Made by a program: the position numbers and the translations under genes
The notes under the pieces: model-generated
Database searches by the model: none
What the model saw: only the letters and a program-made list of their open reading frames with translations
Told to the model about the DNA's origin: nothing
From: Vibrio anguillarum
GTDB taxonomy: Bacteria; Pseudomonadota; Gammaproteobacteria; Enterobacterales; Vibrionaceae
DNA: 64,000 nt
Assembly: GCF_001989995.2 (NCBI RefSeq)
Contig: NZ_JAHGUP010000008.1
Span: forward strand, 1 to 64,000
Reading direction: 5' to 3'
Shown: positions 37,101-46,100 of the stretch, in pieces
How positions within the stretch are numbered: position 1 is the stretch's first letter
Layout: each line of letters opens with the position of its first letter

Positions 37101-40100
37101 AAACATCTACACGCATGTCGGCGATGGAACTAGCTTAGGAATATTTGCGGGCGAAGTGAACGTGATGACCAAAGTCGGTAACGGCACAACGCTGGCGGCG
37201 ATGTTCGGTAAAGCCAACATTATGACCCATGTCGGCGATGGTCTAACGGGCGTGTTAGCACTGGGCGAAGCCAATATCGTCACCAAAGTGGGTGATGATT
37301 TCATGGGTGTTGTGGCCGCGGCGAAAGCCAACGTCGTGACTCATGTCGGTGATGCAACCACCGCCGCTGTATTGGCGGGTAAAGGCAATATCCTCACCAA
37401 AGTGGGCGAAGGCACCACGGTAGGTTTGTTGATTTCCGATATCGGCAACGTGATGACTCATGTCGGAGATGGCACGACCATTGGTATTGCCAAGGGCAAG
37501 GCAAACATTATTACCAAAGTCGGTGATGGCTTGGGTGTTAACGTGGCTTGGGGTCAAGCTAACGTGTTTACTCATGTAGGTGATGGAGATCGCTATAATT
37601 TTGCCAAAGGTGAAGCCAACGTCATCAGCAAAGTGGGCGATGGTCAAGAAGTCTCTGTCGTGCAAGGTCAAGCCAATATCATTACCCATGTGGGTGATGG
37701 TGATGATTATACCGGTGCTTGGGGTAAAGCCAACGTTATCACCAAAGTGGGTAATGGCCGAAATGTTGTGCTAGCCAAAGGTGAAGCCAACATCGTGACT
37801 CAAGTGGGTGATGGCGATAGCTTTAACGCACTTTGGAGTAAGGGCAACATCGTCACCAAAGTCGGTGATGGTATGCAGGTGACCGCCGCGAAAGGTAAAG
37901 CGAACGTAACGACTCGAGTGGGAGATGGCCTAAACGTCACCGCCGCTTATGGGGATGCCAATATTAACACCGTGGTTGGTGACGGTATTTCGGTCAATGT
38001 TGCTTGGGGCCAATACAACGTCAATACCAAAATCGGCGATGGTTTGAACGTCGCGGTCATGAAAGGTAAAGCCAACGCTAATATTCATGTTGGTGATGGT
38101 TTAGGGGTTAATGCTTCTTACGCTCAAAACAACGTGGCGATCAAAATCGGTAATGGTGATTTCTACAGTTTGGCGGTCGCGTCGAGCAACACCAGTAGCA
38201 ACAAGCTCTCAGCCCTGTTTGATAACATCAAGCAAACCGTACTTGGTGTAGGTGGTAGCCAAGCAATCAACTACTTAGTGCAAGGCGATGAAGCATCATC
38301 ATCCGGCACGCATAAAGGCCGTGGTGCGATTGCGACACCTGAAATCACCAAGCTGGATGGCTTCCAAATGGAGGCGATTGAAGAAGTGGGCTCTGATTTG
38401 GGTGATAGCCTTACAGGCAGTGTCACTAAGGTAGATACCCCAGATCTCAACAAGATGCAAAATGCGCTCGACGTTGACGGCTCTTCTGATCAAACTCAAG
38501 CTCCGAATCTCATTGTGAATGGTGATTTTGAGCAAGGTGATCAAGGGTGGAAATCGACACACGGTGTTGAAGCTTCTCATTCGGGCAACGTCTATGGCGT
38601 GAATGGTGAAGGGCACGGCGCACGTGTGACGGAACTGGATACCTACACCAACACCAGTCTCTATCAAGATCTGACCGATCTTACGGAAGGCGAAGTCATT
38701 GCTGTGAGCTTTGATTTTGCAAAACGTGCAGGTCTATCGAATAACGAAGGCATTGAAGTTCTTTGGAACGGCGAAGTCGTCTTCCCATCGTCTGGTGACG
38801 CCTCTGCTTGGCAGCAAAAAACCTTAAAACTGACCGCACATGCCGGCAGCAACCGTATCGAATTCAAAGGAACAGGCCATAATGATGGGTTGGGCTATAT
38901 CTTAGATAACGTAGTTGCGAAATCAGAAACGCCACAGCAAACTAATGCGGTGAGTGAGCATGCAACGCAAAATCAAGCGTCGCAGAATGCCCTATCAGAC
39001 AAAGAGCGCGCAGAAGCGGATCGCCAGCGTCTAGAACAAGAAAAGCAGAAACAGCTCGATGCCGTCGCAGGTTCGCAAAGCCAACTGGAATCTACCGACC
39101 AACAAGCGTTAGGAAATAACGGTCAAGCTCAACGTGATGCGGTGCAAGAAGAATCAGAAGCTATCACGGCTGAGTTGACAAAACTGGCGCAAGGTCTTGA
39201 TGTGCTTGATAGCCAAGCAACGCATACTGGCGAGTCGGGCGACCAATGGCGTAACAATTTTGCCGGTGGCTTGCTTGATGGTGTTCAAACCCAATTGGAC
39301 AACGCAAAACAGGTTTCTGGTGAGCAGATTGCTGCCGCGAAACAGACGCACGCGGACAATCAAAACAAAGTCAAAGATTCGGTTGAACAATCGGAAGCGG
39401 GCGTCGCAAAAGGTGAGCAAAACCTGGCGGGTGCAGAGCAAGACATTGATGATGCTAGAACTGATGCTGAAAAACGTAAAGATGATGCTTTAGCAAAAGG
39501 CAACGATGCGAAACAAGCCGAATCTGACGCACACAGTGCCGCAAACGATGCGCAATCGCGTGGTGATCGCGATGCGATGAACGCGGAAAATAAAGCCAAC
39601 CAAGTGCAGAATGATGCGAAAGGGGCTAAGCAAAACGAAAGCGATCGCCCTGATCGTCAAGGTGTTGCGGGCAGCGGCCTTGCGGGTCAAGCACATAGCG
39701 TCGAAGCCGCTGGTGCTGCGGGCCATATCAACGCTGACAGTCAGGCAAACGCTGATGGCCGCTTTAGCGAAGGCTTGAGCGAGCAAGAGCTAGAAGCCTT
39801 AGAAGGTGCGACCAATGCAGTCAACCGTCTGCAAATTAACGCAGGAATTCGAGCGAAAAATACGGGTAGTTCTGTCACTTCGATGTTCACAGAGACAAAC
39901 GGCGACAGCATTGTTGTGCCAACCACTGCGTCTCAGGATGTGGTTCGAAAAGAGATTCGCATTTCTGGGGTGAATCTTGAAGGTCTTGGTGAGGCATCCA
40001 GTGATATAGCATTGGGTGGTAACGCCATCGACAACATGTTACGTGATTCTCTGCCATTCTACTCACTTCGTGCCGAACGAAATCTATTAGTGCAAGAAGG

Positions 40101-43100
40101 CGAAGAAGGTTTTGAAGTTCGCTCCTGGCCGGGAACCGATGGAAAGAGCAAGACCATTCTGCTTGATAACCCAGAAGATGCAGCTCAACAAAAATCCATT
40201 GAGCGCTTTATCTTGGCAAACTTTGACAACTTCGAGCAGATGCCAGATGAGCTGTTCTTAGTGGATAACAAGGTGCTCTCGCATCACGATGGCCGCACGC
40301 GAATTTTAGCACAAAAAGAAGAGGGTGCTTGGAAGTACAACACCAAAGCAGAATTGATGTCTGTCACCGAATTACTCGATGCTGCCAGTGTTACAGGGAA
40401 GATCCGTGGTGAAAGTTACCAACAAGTGATCGACGCTCTGACTGAGTACCATGCGAGTACGATTGAACACGCAGACTATGAACTGGAATCTGTGGAAAAA
40501 CTGCTCAACCTACGTAAACAGATTGAAGGTTATGTACTCGGTCACCCCGATTCTGGCCGCGTTGAGGCTATGAGTTCACTGTTAAACCAAGTGAATGTGC
40601 GTTTAGAGGAAGTTTCGGTTCTTTCTGTCGCAGAGCAAAGCATCAAAACTCACGATAGCTTTAGCCGTCTGTATGACCAGCTTGATAACGCCAACTTGAA
40701 AGAGAGCAAACATCTGTATCTCGACGGAAACGGCGATTTCGTCACTAAGGGCAAAGGCAATCTTGCCAATATCGATCAGCTAGGCGGTAGCGATGCTGTA
40801 CTTGAAAAAGTAAAAGCAGCCGTAAGTCATGAATATGGTCAAGTTGTTGCCGATACTATCTTCGCAGGGCTTTCTGCAAACGATCTTGCAAAAGATGGTA
40901 AAGGTATTGATATCGCTGGGTTAAACAAAGTACACCAAGCGATTGAACAGCACATGTCGCCAGTGAGCGCGACCATGTACATCTGGAAGCCGAGTGATCA
41001 CAGCACACTAGGTCACGCCGCATTGCAAATTGGCCAAGGTCGCACGCAGCTTGAAGGTCAAGCCGCGGCTGATTTCAACAAGCAGAATTATGTGAGTTGG
41101 TGGCCACTAGGTAGCAAGTCATCCAATATCCGTAATATCTTCAACGTTGCAACAGAAGATCAGCCTGATCTTAAATTGCGTTGGAGCGACTTTAGCCAAC
41201 CAGCTCATCAAAATGACACACTTGAGCATGATATGGCATCGGAAGAAAACGACCGTTTTGGTTTGAATGATGGCGAAACTAAGCTGAAACGTTTTATCGA
41301 AAAACTCAATGCCGCTAAAGGTATTGATGCCTCGTACAAAGACGTTTCTGAAGGTTACGCGAGTGTGCTACTGGGCAAGCCGGATATACTTGAAACGACA
41401 GGCATTCCAGCACATGTATTCCAACCATTCGTTGAACAGTGGAATGACACCAGTTACGACATGATGGATGTAGCAAACCGTTTTGCCGAAGAGCTACAGA
41501 AACAAGCTAAAGCGAGTGGCGATCCTGCCCTGGTGGAAAAACGCATCGATAATGTGGTTCGTCAGTTTGCTGAAAGAGCGCTGGAAGAAATCGAAGCCTT
41601 TAAGGCCAGCCAAGCGGATGAAGGCCGTGTATTCCGCATTAACTTAGAAGGGCTTAATACTGCGGCAATGCAGGCAGAATGGCATCGTCTAAGTAACGAC
41701 CCGGATGCGCGTTATCAACTGCTCACCAAAAACTGCTCTAGCACGGTCGCTAAAGTGTTGAAAGCGGGTGGGGCAGATAAACTCATTGGTCACACATGGC
41801 TGCCTAAGTTTGGTGTTTGGACGCCGACAGAGCTATTTAACTTTGGTCAAGCGTTACAAGAGGCCCAGTTAGAAATCGTGGCTAAGAAGCAAAGTCATCA
41901 AGTAAGCGATGTCCTTGATGCTCTATCAGGCAACGAGAAGCAGAAAGAAACCGTCGCCATCGAAAATGATGGTACGCCACCGCGCGATAAAGAATCTCTG
42001 AGCCCATTGACTCGCTTCCTCAATAACGAGTTGTATGGCGATAAAGAAGCTCGCCGTAAGATTGGCGAAATCACGCAAACCCTACTTGACCATGCGGTAG
42101 AACAAGGTGAATCGCAGAAAGTCACCTTGAAAGGGGAATCGGGCCGTCTAACGGGGTACTATCATCAGGGAGCTGTATCAAGCGACACTGAAACGAGCGC
42201 GACCAGCGGTAAAGTCGTGTTGTTCCTGCACGGTTCTGGTTCTTCTTCTGAAGAACAAGCGAGTGCGATTCGCAGCCACTACCAGAAACAAGGTATCGAC
42301 ATGCTCGCAGTCAACCTGCGTGGCTATGGTGAAAGCGACGGCGGACCAAGCGAAAAAGGCTTGTACCAAGATGCTCGCACCATGTTCAACTACCTAGTGA
42401 ATGACAAGGGTATTGACCCAAGCAACATCATCATTCACGGCTACTCAATGGGTGGTCCAATTGCCGCAGATTTAGCACGTTATGCCGCGCAAAATGGCCA
42501 AGCGGTGTCTGGCTTATTGCTTGACCGTCCTATGCCAAGCATGACCAAAGCCATCACCGCTCATGAAGTGGCGAATCCAGCGGGCATTGTAGGGGCTATC
42601 GCGAAAGCGGTTAACGGTCAGTTCTCAGTGGAGAAGAACCTAAAAGGCTTGCCAAAAGAGACGCCGATTCTGCTGCTAACGGACAACGAAGGTTTAGGCG
42701 AAGAAGGCGAGAAGCTACGAGCTAAACTCGCGATTGCTGGCTACAACGTCACGGGTGAACAAACCTTCTATGGCCTCGAAGCGAGCAACCGCTTGATGGG
42801 GCAGTACGCGGATCAAATTGTCTCCGGTCTGTTTAATGCAGAGCAAGCAGCGGTAGAAGCGGGCGAAGTGCTGAAAGGGCTAGAGAAAGACTTTAAACGC
42901 TATGGCGACGCGCTGAAACCTGATACGAGCGTACCGGGTAAATCGAAAGACATTCGTACCACTAAAGATTTCCTAAATGGTTACAAAAACGACCATGCGA
43001 AGGAGATCGTTGACGGCTTCCGCTCAGATATGAGCATCAAGCAACTGGTGGATCTGTTTGTTAAAGGCAACTGGAGCGCAGAGCAAAAAGGTGCGCTTGC

Positions 43101-46100
43101 TTGGGAAATCGAAAGTCGTGCACTGAAAGTGACGTTCCAGAACAAGTCTGAGAAGTACAACCGATTGTTCCGTGAGATTGCTTCTGCTGGCGTGGTGGAT
43201 GCGAAAGCGACTGAACAGCTCGCGCCACAGTTAATGCTGTTGAACCTATCGAATGACGGTTTTGGTGGACGTTGTGATCCACTTTCTAAACTCGTTTTGG
43301 TTGCGAAACAGCTGGAAAACGATGGTCAAGTTGGCGTGGCAAGACAACTGCTGGAGAAGATGTACTCTGCGGCAGCGGTGCTGAGCAATCCAACCCTTTA
43401 CTCAGACAGTGAAAAAGCCAATGCAAGCAAGTTGCTCAGCAGCTTAGCGGCCATTCATGCGAAGAACCCAATGCATGATACGTCGATGAAAGTGTGGCAG
43501 GAAAAGCTGGAAGGGAAGCAAGCGCTGACCGTAAACGGTGTGGTTGAGAAAATCACTGATGCATCGGCTAACGGCAAACCTGTGTTGTTGGAACTTGATG
43601 CTCCGGGGCATGCGATGGCAGCTTGGGCAAAAGGCTCAGGCGACGATCGTGTTTACGGCTTCTACGATCCAAATGCTGGTATTGTTGAGTTCTCATCAGC
43701 AGAGAAGTTTGGCGACTACCTAACGCGTTTCTTCGGCAAGTCCGATCTGAACATGGCTCAAAGCTATAAGCTGGGTAAAAACGACGCAGGTGAAGCAATC
43801 TTCAACCGCGTGGTGGTAATGGATGGCAACACGTTAGCAAGCTACAAGCCAACCTTTGGTGATAAGACCACCATGCAGGGGATCCTCGATTTACCTGTGT
43901 TTGACGCTACACCGATTAAAAAGCCCGGTGCTTTAGATGTCGATGGCAATGCAAAAGCTGTAGATGATACGAAAGAAGCATTGGCTGGTGGAAAGATACT
44001 TCACAACCAAAATGTGAATGACTGGGAACATGTTGTTGTGACTCCGACAGCGGACGGCGGTGAAAGCCGTTTTGATGGTCAAATCATCGTGCAAATGGAG
44101 AACGATGATGTCGTTGCAAAAGCCGCTGCGAACCTTGCGGGTAAGCACCCAGAAAGCAGTGTGGTGGTGCAGATCGATTCAGACGGCAACTATCGCGTGG
44201 TGTATGGCGATCCGTCAAAGCTGGATGGAAAGCTACGTTGGCAGTTAGTAGGTCATGGCCGAGATGACTCAGAAAGTAACAACACGCGTTTAAGTGGCTA
44301 CAGTGCTGATGAGCTGGCAGTGAAATTGGCCAAGTTCCAACAGTCGTTTAATCAAGCGGAAAACATCAACAATAAGCCTGATCATATCAGTATTGTTGGT
44401 TGTTCTTTGGTGAGTGACGATAAGCAAAAAGGCTTTGGTCATCAGTTTATTAACGCGATGGATGCGAATGGTCTTCGTGTCGATGTCTCTGTACGCAGTT
44501 CTGAACTGGCCGTAGACGAGGCAGGGCGTAAACATACCAAGGACGCGAATGGCGATTGGGTCCAAAAAGCAGAAAACAACAAAGTGTCGCTAAGCTGGGA
44601 CGAGCAAGGTGAAGTTGTTGCCAAGGATGAACGTATTCGCAACGGTATTGCGGAAGGCGACATCGATCTCTCTCGTATTGGTGTCAGCGACGTTGACGAG
44701 CCAGCGCGTGGTGCAATCGGTGACAACAATGATGTGTTTGATGCGCCAGAAAAACGCAAAGCGGAGACAGAAACCTCATCTTCTTCTGCAAACAATAAAC
44801 TCAGCTACTCAGGTAACATTCAAGTCAATGTGGGTGATGGTGAGTTTACGGCAGTGAACTGGGGCACATCGAACGTGGGCATTAAAGTCGGCACGGGTGG
44901 CTTTAAGTCGCTGGCCTTTGGTGACAATAACGTCATGGTTCACATTGGCAATGGTGAGAGCAAGCACAGCTTCGATATTGGTGGTTATCAGGCACTAGAA
45001 GGTGCACAAATGTTCATCGGTAATCGAAACGTGAGCTTCAACAAAGGTCGAAGTAATGATCTGATTGTGATGATGGATAAGTCGATCCCGACACCGCCAC
45101 TGGTCAATCCATTTGATGGTGCATCACGTATTTCAGGAGTATTACAAAGCATCGCACAATCAGGAAAGGGTGCCGATTGGTTAGCGGCTCAAGAACAGCA
45201 GTGGACACTCTCTGGTGCGAAAAAATTTGTCAAAGAGATGTCTGGTCTCGATCAAACCAGCAGTGTTGACTACACCAGTTTGGTTGATTTGGACTCTCAG
45301 AATGAGCGCAGCAGCCGCGGCTTGAAGTCTGACGCTGAAGCAACGTTGAATAAAAAGTACAACCAGTGGCTAAGTGGCAATAGTAATAATGATACTGGCA
45401 AGATGAGCCGTGCGGATAAGTTCCGTCAAATGAACGAGAAGTTGGCCTTTAACTTCGCGGTCGGTGGTCAAGGAGCCGATATTCAGGTCACCACGGGCAA
45501 CTGGAACTTTATGTTCGGAGACAACATCCAAGCGATTTTGGATACCAATCTCGGTTCATTGTTTGGCCTGTTAACCCAGCAATTCTCAGCAACGGGAATG
45601 GCTCAAACGACCTTTACCTATAATCCGCAAGACTTGCCTCGTCAGCTTAAGAATAAGCTGCTGGGTAAATTTGCTGAGGTCGGTGCAGAGACGACTTTAG
45701 GTGATATCTTCGGTGTCAATTACACCGCTGATGGCAAAATAGTCTCTCGTACTGATGAAGCGGTAGATGGCGTTGCCATTTTAAAAGAGATGCTAGAAGT
45801 GATTGGCGAGTTTGGTGGTGAGCAGCTCAGCGCATTTACTGACCCAGAAAAATTGCTAGATAGCCTCAAAGCGGGAATCGATATGGGTGCTGATGGTCTT
45901 CAATCCTTTGCTGAAAGTCATGGACTGAAAGAGAAAGCACCAGAGGAAAACGATACAGCGCAAGTGACTCTCAATGGCGCGCCTGCGGCAACGGAAAACG
46001 TATCAGCCACTGTTGAAGAAACCAAACCAGAGCGCGCATTTGGTTTTAATGCGCTCAATTTGCCCAATTTATTTGCCACCATGTTTAGCAAAGATAAGCA

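Noticed and set aside
36231..37106. Long minus-strand open frame (291 codons) opposite the rtxA repeats
   Set aside because: It is the mirror of a 60-nt repeat array with biased codons; the translation is a low-complexity Pro/Ser/Thr repeat and lacks a start site context.
37255..37689. Further minus-strand frames within rtxA
   Set aside because: They are products of the same repeat periodicity and have no independent support.
39780..40680. Region before RID as a DUF1 effector
   Set aside because: It first looked like the V. vulnificus DUF1 domain, but residues 1972-2060 match, from memory, the linker that follows the actin cross-linking domain in V. cholerae, so I treat it as linker. An alignment would settle it.
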